In this document: piece by piece, positions 27,736-37,480 of the stretch | How the letters are laid out: each line of letters opens with the position of its first letter | Numbering within the stretch: the first letter of the stretch is position 1 | DNA from: Muricea muricata | Lineage: Eukaryota; Cnidaria; Anthozoa; Malacalcyonacea; Plexauridae | Assembly (NCBI GenBank): GCA_963855995.1 | Contig: OY979717.1 | Location: forward strand, 15,091,460 to 15,155,459 | Length of the DNA: 64,000 bases | Reading direction: 5' to 3' | The notes under the pieces: generated by a model | Seen by the model: the letters and a program-made list of their open reading frames with translations, nothing else | Databases searched by the model: none | What the model was told of the DNA's origin: nothing | Made by a program: the position numbers and the translations under genes

Positions 27736-28102
27736 TGTTACTTTCGGGTAACATAAAATCAGGTCTCGAATGCGCCTTTAATAATAATTGTCCCTTATAC
27801 ACACATGCAGTATCTTTTAATGCGATTCAACTAAACATTGTTTATGTTACAAATACAATGCATAAGAACCACAGATAAAAAACCCACGTAGTTACAACTA
27901 TAAGACGTTACAAACGAATAATCTGTACTTACGAAATCTGTATGCTATCTACCCGCGATACACTGAAACCCTAACATGAAATATATGATATAAAATGTCA
28001 ATCTCGTTGTCCACAACGTTTAAGAACGTTCACAATACGTTTTGTCTCGCCGACGACCTGGGTACTAAACTAGCGACCACTGACCGGTGTTTGTTCTCAA
28101 CA
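27736..28102 (-). repeat. 5' LTR of the BEL/Pao element
   Basis: 367 bp, starting TGTTGAGAAC and ending AAAGTAACA on the minus strand. No difference from the other LTR was seen by eye. It should contain promoter and polyadenylation signals, but no TATA box is obvious. A tRNA primer site with the usual TGG start is not evident right after it. Confidence 0.95.
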
Positions 28103-28159
28103 ATATCTATTGTCCTGCACACTTGGCAGTTGGTCCACTTGACACTTGTTAATTGAGAT

Positions 28160-29115
28160 TGAGGTATATGCCCTCAATCCTCATTATTCCCTTTTTTATG
28201 TGTTTGCTCTTATTTCTCAATCTTAAAATGTCTTTAAAAATTAAAATGACTTCACAAACTACATCCAGCTTAAATCTGAAGTCATTCGGAAGTGGACGCC
28301 GAAAAGAAAATTTACTTTGAATCCAAGCATTGTTCAACTCATAATATAATGCAATATTTGCAAATAACCTTCCATCATTTCAATTTTTGTGTGCCTGGAT
28401 GTCTTTCTCAGTCCTAAAATGCATTTCAAAATCAAAATGACTTTACAACTACATCCAATTCAAATTTGAAGTCATTCGGAAGTGGACGCCGAAAAGAAAA
28501 TTGACATTAAATGCAAGCCATGTTACTGTTATGATGTAATATTTGCAAATGACCTTCCTTTATGTCAATTTTTTTGTGCCTGGATGTCTTTCTCAATGCT
28601 AAAATTTCTTTCAAAATTAAAATGACCTTACAAACTACATCCAATTCAAATTTGAAGACATTTGGAAGTGGACGCCGAAAAGAAAATTGACGTTGAATGC
28701 AAGCCATGTTACTGTTATGATGCAATATTTGCAAATAACCTTCCATTATTTCAATTTTTTGTGCCTGGATGTCTTTCTCAATCCTAAAATGCATTTCAAA
28801 ATCAAAATGACTTTAAAAACCACTTCCAGTTCAAATTTGAGGTCATTTGGAAGTGCACGCCGAAAAGAAAATTGACATTGAATGCAAGCCATGTTACTGT
28901 TATGATGCAATATTTGCAAATAACCCTCCTTTATAAATTATCTATTTTTTGTGCCTGGATGTCTTTCTCAATGCTAAAATGCATTTTAAAATCAAAATGA
29001 CCTAACAAACTACATCCAATTCAAATTTGAAGTCATTCGGAAGTGACGCCAAAAAGAAAATTGACATTAAATGCAAGCCATGTTACTGTTATGATGTAAT
29101 ATTTACCATTTGTGT
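28160..29115. repeat. Tandem array, about 5 units of 185-190 bp
   Basis: A GACGCC-GAAAAGAAAA block recurs at about 28295, 28485, 28671, 28856 and 29045, giving spacings of 190, 186, 185 and 189 bp. Each unit also contains GTGCCTGGATGTCTTTCTCA and TGCAAGCCATGTTACTGT. The first unit is the most diverged and the last is cut short. The array starts about 50 bp outside the right LTR of the BEL element. Open frames inside it are by-products of the repeat. Confidence 0.9.
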
Positions 29116-31296
29116 TACATTGTATTCAATTTGTATTATTACTTTCACAGTGACATTTCACAAGTGCCATAAAGTCCAGCAGTCTTGGAAGAGAATTGGA
29201 ACTAAGCATGAACTAGAAAAGGTATTTTCAACTGAAACCATTATTCATTGATTAGGCCATTTTTTATGATTTTTAAAACCAACCAAATTATGTCTGAGTG
29301 CTACCATTAACAGGTACTGTCCACACCAACAATCATGACTCATGTTCCTTTCAAATTAATTTGGTCATTGTATTTTAAATGATAAAAACACATTTTAAAC
29401 ACACGAAAATAAACACATGGGTGGGTGGACCCTAATTATTGGGATTCTGCCCGGCCAGGCATAATTTAAATCATGCATATACAGTGTATCATAATAAATG
29501 TGCAAAAATATTAGAATTTCTAAGAAGATCTTTTCTTGCAGGCTATTAAAGAAAACAAAAAATGAAAGATGAAAATGAATATTTATTAAATCACAGATTA
29601 TTATTTATGCTACAATCTATTCTTGTGTGAATATAATGAAAATGTTTATAACTTTATACAGTAGACAGAATATTCCACAATGTGCAGGTTTTTGTCACCC
29701 AGCACTGACAGAATGAGGTTGATGTTTTCAGATACTGTAATCATATCTTCAAGATTGTAATAGTGTCACAGAGATCTATAAAAAAATACTTTCATGGTTA
29801 ACTAGTAGAGGAATTGATTTACTTCAGGTTACTGGGGGTCTGAGTTAATCCCCAGGCAATTATCAAAGAAAAAAATAAAATATTTGGCCCTTATGACCAT
29901 ATAGGCAATTTTGTTTTGATGTCAACATGCTTGGCTCCTTGAGCCTGTCTTGTGTCTTCACTAATAACGCATGCTGCCTCAGATGACTGCCAGGCCCTGC
30001 TTTATGACCAGTCCTGGTTCAGCAACCTTCCTACCAGATTGTTGCATGCATCCATGATACTGGTGTAATTCAACACTTTACAGTAAACATATGACTGAAA
30101 ATTTTATTTTCATTCCTAAAAAGGGCGTTTCAGATTATATAGCCTATGGCATGAAGTTGTATACTGAGTCTGAATGCCTGTAAAATCAGTAAATTGAAGT
30201 AAAGGGATTTAAAATTACAAATGCTCAAATTTTCCCTAAAAATGCAAAATCCTTTAACGTTTTCCATGTACTTATGTTATTAACGAGTTGTGAACAAGCT
30301 GATCATCACCCAGAGGACGAAAGCAGTGGCTTTCAATCAGTTTTATTATTAATTTAAAATAGCAGATAATTTTGCAGCTAAAATATGCTCACTCCTGAGT
30401 CAGATACGTGTGCATATTAACATAATAATAATTCAAATAACGTCCATTAAATACGATATTACACTTACCACGTTATCCTTCTTTATATTTAGCAATGTTT
30501 TGCCTCATGACATAATAAAAAATCCAGTAAAATTCTGTTTTTCTTCGCAAATATTTTTGGAAAACTTTCAAAACAGAAAATGGCGGCAGAACATTTTTTC
30601 GCGATTCGCGAAGGCTTGGTCGCTAAGTTTTGAGCGGTTTTCGCAAAAAATACGCGACTTTCTAAAAAATCTCCTCTTAAAAGTAATCTAAAAATGTATA
30701 ATACCCCATAACCCCATCAATCACTTGTCTATTTTTGGTATATTTGTTTATGTTTGAACTAAAGTACTTTATTTTACGAGACGAACGACTTTATTACAGC
30801 CAAAAAGAATTGTATGAACCTCTTCTTCGCAAAATTCAAATGGTCGAAACATGCTAAGAAATGCGTTTTCTTGGCAGTATCCATGTGGGCAATGCACCTA
30901 CATGTTTTCTACATAAACCAAAAACCAAGTGTTTTCCAATTGGGTGGCACGAAACGAAATAATACGGAGTTTCATATATATTACGGCTATATAATAAAGT
31001 ACAAGAACGAGTATACGACTGTGAGATTTTTACCACCGTCTCTTACATTTTCTTTAATGCGAGTTCATCTTCGCTTTGGATCATCTGCCGTTTTCAAGGC
31101 ACGTAAGCATATTGTGTAAAAAAGAATATTATCAAGTAAACTTGCAATAGCTGATTTTCATCGGCAGTGGTAATACTCTTTCTCATAACTGTAGTCAAAC
31201 GGCCTACGAAATCTCTCATGTTGTTAACTTGTTTAATATATAGATACTGCTAATCAATTGCCTTCTAGCTAGTCAATTGCCTTTCCAAAAACGTAA
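29116..31296. other. Gene-free stretch
   Basis: No gene recognised. A short plus-strand frame at about 30580 (ATGGCGGCAGAACATTT...) stops after 18 codons. The block at 30630-30680 resembles part of 20440-20500. Confidence 0.35.
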
Positions 31297-31467
31297 ACTG
31301 TAAACTATGAGCGCGCAAGGCATGATAAATGAATATTATTTACTTACGCCCTGATACTGAGAGATAAGTTTCATATGTACTCTCTATGCCGTTTCAAAGA
31401 AATAATTCCGAGTTTTGAGGCAAAAAAGCGATAACCCTTCATCCCTTGCGCGCTTGTAGTTTACAGT
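31297..31467. repeat. MITE-like element, 25-bp inverted ends
   Basis: ACTGTAAACTATGAGCGCGC at the left is matched by GCGCGCTTGTAGTTTACAGT at the right. The total is about 170 bp with no coding sequence, and a TA or longer target duplication is not clear. Confidence 0.75.
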
Positions 31468-31928
31468 ACATTTGTTCTCGTTTAAGACATTGCTATAAAA
31501 CAGTAAGAATTTACCATACAAATAATTTTCCATTAGAAAAATACGACCACTTTAATTTCGGATCGTTCTTCAAAAAATCCTAGAAACCCATCAATAATCA
31601 ATAATACTTATAAGTGAATTAAGTCTTCCTACGCAACAATACTAATTCATGTAAATTTAGTTGCCTGACCTAAAAGTAGCCGGTATTAGTTAACTTAATT
31701 ATGCAGTATATCCTACTTAAAGAAAGCTATATTCGGCATTTTGCATTTTTTGCTTTAATTGTCAATATATATGTCACTGTCCAAAACAATGTCATTGCTT
31801 ACAATCCCGCCCGGCCCCGCATTGTTTTTACTATGCGACTTATGGTAAAAGGCATCAATTAATTGCAGTGACATGTGCTACAATGATGCTTTCAACTTAA
31901 TTACCAGCAATTGGTTGGACTTTTATGA

Positions 31929-32852
31929 CTATGGCGATAAAATAGGCTCAGTATCTCCTGCCGTGTGCTTTCTAGCGTAACGTTCAGATGTTGTCGGTTC
32001 AATATTGTTCATCTCAACTTCACAATTTGGATTGCTTTGTAGCGCCACTAATGGCACTGGATCTCTATTATCTTGTACTGGGATGAAACCTCGAGTTACT
32101 GGTCCACAAATTTCCCTGTTTGAAAATACCACGGAAGTAGCATGGCGGGTTCGCCAGTACTTCCTGACATAGAACACAATAAACAGAGAAAGTAAAAATA
32201 TAACAATTAGGCCAATGATAACGTATGCCCCAGCATTTTTGCTGGATTTTTCAGCATTCAGATGCTCGCTGACGTTGGAAACACCACCGTACCAGAAAAG
32301 AGAAACGATTATGACACCGACTGAAAATATTGCCATAAGAAGTACATAACAAAAATGAATCTTATAGCAATCCATTTTAAAGCAAGGCCAATTAATAGTG
32401 CAACATGGGATCTGATTCGTTCCTTCACTACTCACAAATCTATGCGATCCCCGACGTTGAGCAATCTCATTGGAATCGTCGGCATTATTTAATCTCCCGG
32501 GACGATTGTCAGCTTGTCGATTTTGTTGCGAATGGGAGGTGCTGTCGGTAGACGATTTTCTGGTATCTCTACCATCTCTTTCGGTCTCATTCGTTGTTTC
32601 CACTCCCTCAAATTCTTTGACACGACGCACGAGATCACGTCTCTTTACGGCATTCAAAATATTTTTGAAGTACTCAAGTTTCTCTTCGCTAATTCGGTCT
32701 TCATGGCGCAGTTGCTTGAACAAATTATGTCCACTTTTTACGGCTTCCGGTTTTCGACTTTCCTCAATTCCACAGATATTAACAAGACTTTCTAAATCAT
32801 CTGGGTGTAAATCACGACTTATCTCGTGCAACATAACATTAAAACTATCCAT
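31929..32852 (-). CDS. Membrane-anchored death effector domain protein (copy A)
   Basis: Intact single-exon frame of 307 aa. Residues about 3-83 read as a death effector domain: helix-rich, ending with KRRDLVRRVKEFE that contains the RxDL motif (71-74) of DEDs. A polar Ser/Thr/Asn/Arg-rich linker (about 85-148) follows, then a cysteine patch (CC at 150-151, C157, C162, C168). Two hydrophobic helices (about 169-188 ending SLFWYGG, and 208-229) are separated by a 20-residue loop, and a tail of about 75 residues follows. With a short loop, both ends should face the cytosol. DEDs assemble with FADD, caspase-8 and FLIP-type proteins; a membrane-tethered adaptor or decoy role is inference. Same architecture as the copies at 55748 and 57926 but clearly diverged. 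No TATA box or intron seen. Confidence 0.85.
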   Translation of the reverse strand: MDSFNVMLHEISRDLHPDDLESLVNICGIEESRKPEAVKSGHNLFKQLRHEDRISEEKLEYFKNILNAVKRRDLVRRVKEFEGVETTNETERDGRDTRKSSTDSTSHSQQNRQADNRPGRLNNADDSNEIAQRRGSHRFVSSEGTNQIPCCTINWPCFKMDCYKIHFCYVLLMAIFSVGVIIVSLFWYGGVSNVSEHLNAEKSSKNAGAYVIIGLIVIFLLSLFIVFYVRKYWRTRHATSVVFSNREICGPVTRGFIPVQDNRDPVPLVALQSNPNCEVEMNNIEPTTSERYARKHTAGDTEPILSP

Positions 32853-33410
32853 AACAGTATGACGTTGTTACTTGCATGGATGTTAGCGACTGTATGCTTC
32901 TTCTTTAATTATAAACATTATACATACACAGAACACAACAAAGACAAAGGTATTTTCCCAGTTTAATTGCACCGCAGGTGCCCATAGAAATGTAAGGTGT
33001 GTTATTCAGAATGATTATACATCGGAATGTTTTAACCTTATCTGAACACCCACGTTTAATGTCCTTGCACTGTGAAGGGAAGTTGCGTTGAAAAAATAAG
33101 TATTTAATTCGCGGAATGACTATAATGCAACTGTAGAAAACTTCAGATATTGTACTCGCTTCCCAAATAGACAGAAGTGAAGTTTAGATTTTGAAGTCCA
33201 CTACCCATTACCGCTCAACCATCGGGGACGTAAAACGTGGAGAGAACTCGTATAGATCGTGATCTCGATAGTGTATCCTAGGAAACAGGAATTGAGGTAT
33301 TGTTACTGGTAACTACGATCCTCGCGAAAAGAGGTAACAATGTGAATATATATTTATAATACAAAATTATTTCAACAGACATTAAAAATGATGAAACTTT
33401 ATTAAAATCC

Positions 33411-33441
33411 AAACGTTTCGCCAGTTACGGCTTCTTCGGTG
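33411..33441 (-). ncRNA. Hammerhead-ribozyme-like core beside a Penelope fragment
   Basis: On the minus strand: CCGAAGA, stem II GCC-GTAACT-GGC, then GAAAC and GTT. This fits a hammerhead core with one change (U4 to C). It sits about 100 bp downstream of the Penelope-like endonuclease fragment (33545-33769, same strand), where Penelope-like elements carry such ribozymes. Probably a relic. Confidence 0.5.
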
Positions 33442-33544
33442 GAAAAGTCTAATATACATAAAAACTGTCTTCTCTTTATATGTACATACCATATCTAATT
33501 AAGATAACATAACTATATGCAGATATTTCTGTATTTCTAAGGCT

Positions 33545-33769
33545 TCAATGATTTTGCGTTCGCTGTCCTTTAATCCTTGATTCGACAGTTCGTCCAGTTT
33601 CTCCTATATACGTTATATTACAGTTTGAGTACATTATTTGATAAACTACATGTTTTGTTAAGCAGTAATTTGTCTTCAACGTCAGCTTACACGTTTCACA
33701 ATCATCTAGGCAATTAAGCTTTTCTCTTGAGTAGTCTAGGTCCTGTATAGGGTTTTGTATGCATTTCAT
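33545..33769 (-). pseudogene. Penelope-like element, GIY-YIG endonuclease fragment
   Basis: 74 codons with the arrangement CETCKLTLKTNYC...VVYQIMYSNCNITYIGETGRT. This is the Cys-rich linker and the GIY-YIG-type nuclease start (here YQI and YIG) that follow the reverse transcriptase in endonuclease-bearing Penelope-like elements. The second Cys-Cys position in YSNC is partly changed, and the frame ends soon after the YIG motif. No reverse transcriptase remains upstream. It is a 5'-truncated dead copy; the ribozyme-like core downstream fits the same element. Confidence 0.82.
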
Positions 33770-34079
33770 TTACCAGAGATAATCTCAACTGTTTTAGGGT
33801 AAAATGACCACGGCGATCAACATGTAATATGTGCCAAAACCCGAATCCGGGACGAAAGTCCTCAAAATGACCCCGCCCTGAAACGGCAGTGTCAACATAG
33901 TTCTAACTTCAGACCAAAGACGAATGCAAGCAACAGCCTTTCTCAAGTTCCTATAATCTCAAGCTCATATTTCCTAAAAATTATAACATGAAAAACCATG
34001 TTCAATTGAATTCAATTATTGCAGATTTCAAAAGGATTGACATTATCTTGATGATATACAAGGCATTGTATTTCACTAA

Positions 34080-34091
34080 CCCCCCCCCCCC
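34080..34091. repeat. C12 homopolymer
   Basis: A run of 12 C in AT-rich surroundings, one of at least seven G or C runs of 11 or more in the window. Confidence 0.9.
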
Positions 34092-34126
34092 GCAAAAACA
34101 CAATTTCAGCCATCTTGTTTGCTTTT

Positions 34127-34352
34127 TTATCGCCGAGTAGCAGGAGAATCATACAATTCTTGTACTTTTCCATAGTCACGGATCACTAAAGAACAATTCA
34201 GTCCAGTTTTGCCTTGTTCTGAGACTGTGCCGTTCACTTTATCTCCGATTTTGTATCCTCCACAATTAGCCAAAATTCCATTACGAAGTCTTGCCGCTTT
34301 TGTGTCCGATAAATGTGGTTCTTCGTCTTCATGTGTATTTATATTGTGTAAT
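34127..34352 (-). CDS. Unassigned exon-like frame, possible 3' exon
   Basis: From a possible acceptor (CTATTAG at about 34353) a 74-codon frame runs to TAA: LHNINTHEDEEPHLSDTKAA, then ARLRNGILANCGG, DKVNGTVSEQGKTGLNCSL and a charged end. Composition and a lack of repeats make it look like real protein, but I recognise no family and the polypyrimidine tract is poor. It could be a terminal exon, a retrogene scrap or chance. Confidence 0.25.
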
Positions 34353-34828
34353 CTAATAGCACTTTATACTATTGAATTTCTGGAAGTGATTTTCCTTTTT
34401 GTGACTTCGATCAAATTTCAGTATAACAATCCACCCACACAAAATCGAGAGTCAGACAGAGTTGAAAGTTCAAGCTTCAAAACAATTTGAAAGTCTCGCG
34501 CAATCGTCACGAAAATTCCTCGTAGGCGACCATACCCTATGACGTACAATACATAGAGATTATAAATAGCACTAGAGGGGACATCGAGGGTAAAATTTGG
34601 GTGCGCGGCGATTGGGGGCAAATTCAAGTCCCGGATATTCACTCATTCACGATGTCGCAGACAAAAAAAGTCATTTTAGACGAGTTTTTCTGCTTTTTGA
34701 AATGTTTTTCCCCATAAAAAGTATTGAAAATATCATTTCAGATTGTCTAAAATAATAAAAACAATTGAAAAAGTACTATTTTGCCCACAAAACCGGCAAA
34801 ACGACCTCAACAACGATGAGAAAAAAAA

Positions 34829-34978
34829 TTCGGTAATAATTCAGTACGCGAAATTAATCTTCAATCCATCAAAGTTAAAACATGACAAATAAAATGCTGG
34901 TTAGGATTAGGGTTTGGATAAGGGCTTGGATTAGGGCTTGGATTAAGATTTATATTAAAACACGGAATTATTACCAAA
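34829..34978. repeat. MITE-like element carrying telomere-like repeats (copy 2)
   Basis: Inverted ends TTCGGTAATAATTC / GGAATTATTACCAA. Inside are TTAGGATTAGGGTTTGG and GGATTAGGGCTTGGATTAG-type units. It is the opposite-orientation relative of 7917-8142, including the shared flanks CAGTACGCGAAATTAAT and CTTGGATTAAGATTTATATT. Confidence 0.7.
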
Positions 34979-35126
34979 AATTCATACAGATTTCTGCTGT
35001 TGCTAAGGTGATTGCTAAGGAAGCATTAGCTCAGCCAATAAGCGCCTGGCCCTGCATCTGGGACTTGAATTTTCCCCCAAAAAAACGCGTTCCCTTTTTT
35101 TTCAGTGAAAAAATTTTATAATTTCT

Positions 35127-36458
35127 ATGGTACAATATCCGCCAAAATTGTGTAGTAGATTTGTACAATTGTACTTCCAATATAGGTGCAAGTTTGCATT
35201 TCAACATTCAACATTCAATTCCTATTCATAATTGAACATTGTAAAGTTTACGATTCTTGGATTTGTTTTCATGTTTCCAGAATTGAACATTGTAGATCGC
35301 TCTATTCAACTTCCAACTTAATTTTCATCATTGAACATCGTAATTTACGATTTCCAACATCCAACCGCAATCCAATCTCGAACAGTCTGCGCGGGCTCAA
35401 CCATTCACCAATTTTCACTCAGTAGGATAGAGAGCGATTTTAAAGTTACACCCGTTATACCCCCAATAGCTGAACTTTTGCCCTAGAAACCGAGATTATG
35501 CAAATTATGATGCGGAAATTATACAAATTCATTATGATAAGGTTATACAAGATGGCGGCCGATAAAATAAGTGAAGTTCGTTCTTCATGGAAGCAACACA
35601 GTATCGAATCAGGTTATTTATTATAGGTATTGACCTTGTGTTTGGTAGAAAGTATATACAATTTGACTAAATTTGCTTGCTTCTACAAGGCTCAAAGCAA
35701 CAATATATGTAAAGTTGACCACCAAGCGTCCTATAAATAAGTATTGAGTAAAAATTGTAAAATATGCCAGAGAATGTATTTTAACCTTACTGTTTATAAA
35801 TTTAATGTCATCATGTGAACTGAACAAAGATTTTATTAAATGGAAAGCTCGAAATAATATTGTGACAGTAATTAGTATATGTACACGACATGTATTTCCT
35901 TTAATAACTAAAAAATGACATTAAACAAATACCTTGTGTGTTTGACGCATCTTGCAAAGACGAAAGACGTTCCACGGCCTTCGAAATAGAAGAACGAACT
36001 TCACTTATTTTATCGGCCGCCATCTTGTATAACCTTATCATAATTAATTTGTATAATTTCCGCATCATAACTTGCATAATCTCGGTTGCTAGAGCAAAAG
36101 TTCAGCTATTGGGGGTATAACGGGTGGAATTGATTTTAAAATCGCTCTCTACTCTACTGGGTGAAAATTGGTGAATGGTTGAGCCCGCGCAGACGGTTCG
36201 AGATTGGATTGCGGCTGGATGTTGGAAATCGTAAATTACCATGTTCAATGATGAAAAGTAGGAAGTTGAATAGAGCGGTCTACAATGTTCAATTCTGGAA
36301 AAATGAAAACAAATCCAAGAATCGTGAACTTTACAATGTTCAAGTATAAATAGGAATTGAATGTTGAATGTTGAAATGCAAACTTACACGTATATTGAAA
36401 GTACAATCGTACAAATCTACTACTATACAATTTTGGCGGATATTATACGTCGTACCAT
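35127..36458. mobile_element. Long-inverted-repeat element, arms about 450 bp
   Basis: The left arm (about 35127-35590) begins ATGGTACAATATCCGCC and the right arm (about 35985-36458) ends with its reverse complement, GGCGGATATTATACGTCGTACCAT, with small differences. The arms agree almost throughout. The core of about 400 bp has no transposase. It is a non-autonomous DNA element or foldback-type element. Confidence 0.85.
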
Positions 36459-37090
36459 ATCAGGGGAATGAATATTTTCACGAATACATTTGCTTGTTTC
36501 CACAGAACGTCAGAACCCAAGTAAACATTTCGTGTTATTCAATTTTCTTGTGTATTTGCGTATTGTTTTGTCTTGTAACCTTTAACTACAAGAAATCTGA
36601 CAGACTTATGCATTTCTCCCATTTTTATTTAAAGAGGAATTACAGTGCAGATACGTACGTTTCAATTTCGAAACCTTAGTGGCTTTTAGTGGCTTAGACG
36701 CTCAGTTATTTTATATTTTCGCATAATTTGTCGTGAATCCTAGCCTCCGCACTAGTGGCATTCAAGACAAATCCCTGTGCTTGAACTGCATTCACAAAAG
36801 TCGCTTTCGTTCAAATCACTTAGGATATTTTTACATTGAACCCAACACACTCCTCGTGCTCATCAGTCTCACGATCTCACCTCATCGGGCACTGTTCGGA
36901 ATCAATCGGAATAACAAATTCATAATAGATTAACCCAGTTCGACACACACTCTCTCATGTATGCTCGGAGAGTCGTACATGCAATTTAAAGAACTGGTGT
37001 AAATTGAACAATGTCATATTAAATTAGCACTATAAATGTAAATGTTCATGCCATCGACTACTTATCTCAGTCGATAGCTTTATAACAGTT
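36459..37090. other. 3' flank of the old BEL/Pao element
   Basis: No gene. The element's 3' LTR should begin just left of 37091, but no partner sequence was recognised on its other side, so the LTR is not defined. A segment of about 80 bp (36728-36807, TCGTGAATCCTAGCCTCC...) reappears at 51331-51410 with sharp edges. Confidence 0.4.
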
Positions 37091-37480
37091 CTATACAGTC
37101 TGTTCCTCAGCGATGTCCTTTATTCGCCACTGTGCTGCCACGGCAGCGTTTCTCGTCGGTCTGGGCGCAAACTCTTCCGCATTTGGATCTAAAGGTGTGG
37201 CTGGCTCTTTTTCGCATTCCAACTCCAACGAATGCAGGTGTTGTATAGCACGTTCCAGGTAGTTGTTCCCACCAGCCGTCTTTAGCTTAACTGCCCGTAT
37301 TACGCCGTCTCTGCCCTTAATGAGTTGTTTAACAACAGCGAGTTTCCACGTGTTCCTTCGCCTTTGTTCATCCTTCACGATCACGACTTCACCGACTTTG
37401 GAATGGTGCTTGGACTTTGGTCGAGTACTTCGATGTTGTTCTCTAAATCCACGCACGTATTCTCTGGTCCACTGATTCCA
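37091..37480 (-). pseudogene. Old BEL/Pao integrase C-terminal domain
   Basis: About 125 codons. EYVRGFREQH opens the DUF5641-type domain (KVGEVVIVKDEQRRRNTWKL, VIRAVKLKTAGG), and the ORF ends at TAG (37091). This is the part of the integrase lying beyond the LINE insertion; its first codons adjoin the target duplication at 37475-37480. Confidence 0.88.

Larger units (their letters stand above)
21168..28102 (-). mobile_element. BEL/Pao LTR retrotransposon, full length, 6935 bp
   Basis: Two 367-bp LTRs, in which I see no difference by eye, flank a 6.2-kb interior coding gag, protease, reverse transcriptase/RNase H and integrase on the minus strand, in BEL/Pao order. The 5-bp duplication ATATC lies at 21163-21167 and 28103-28107. 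The LTRs begin TG and end CA when read on the minus strand. Such similar LTRs imply a very recent insertion. The polyprotein is nevertheless interrupted by frame changes near 26268 and near 24890 and by an in-frame TAA at about 23506-23508. Either the copy was mobilised in trans, or the breaks (two at short homopolymers) are sequencing errors. Confidence 0.97.

Noticed and set aside
28507-28794. Minus-strand frames with repeated GHLQILHHNSNMAC words
   Set aside because: They follow from the 187-bp tandem array and are not conserved as frames between units.
28160-29115. Possible CRISPR array
   Set aside because: The whole 187-bp unit is repeated, with no short repeat and unique spacer pattern, and the genome is eukaryotic.
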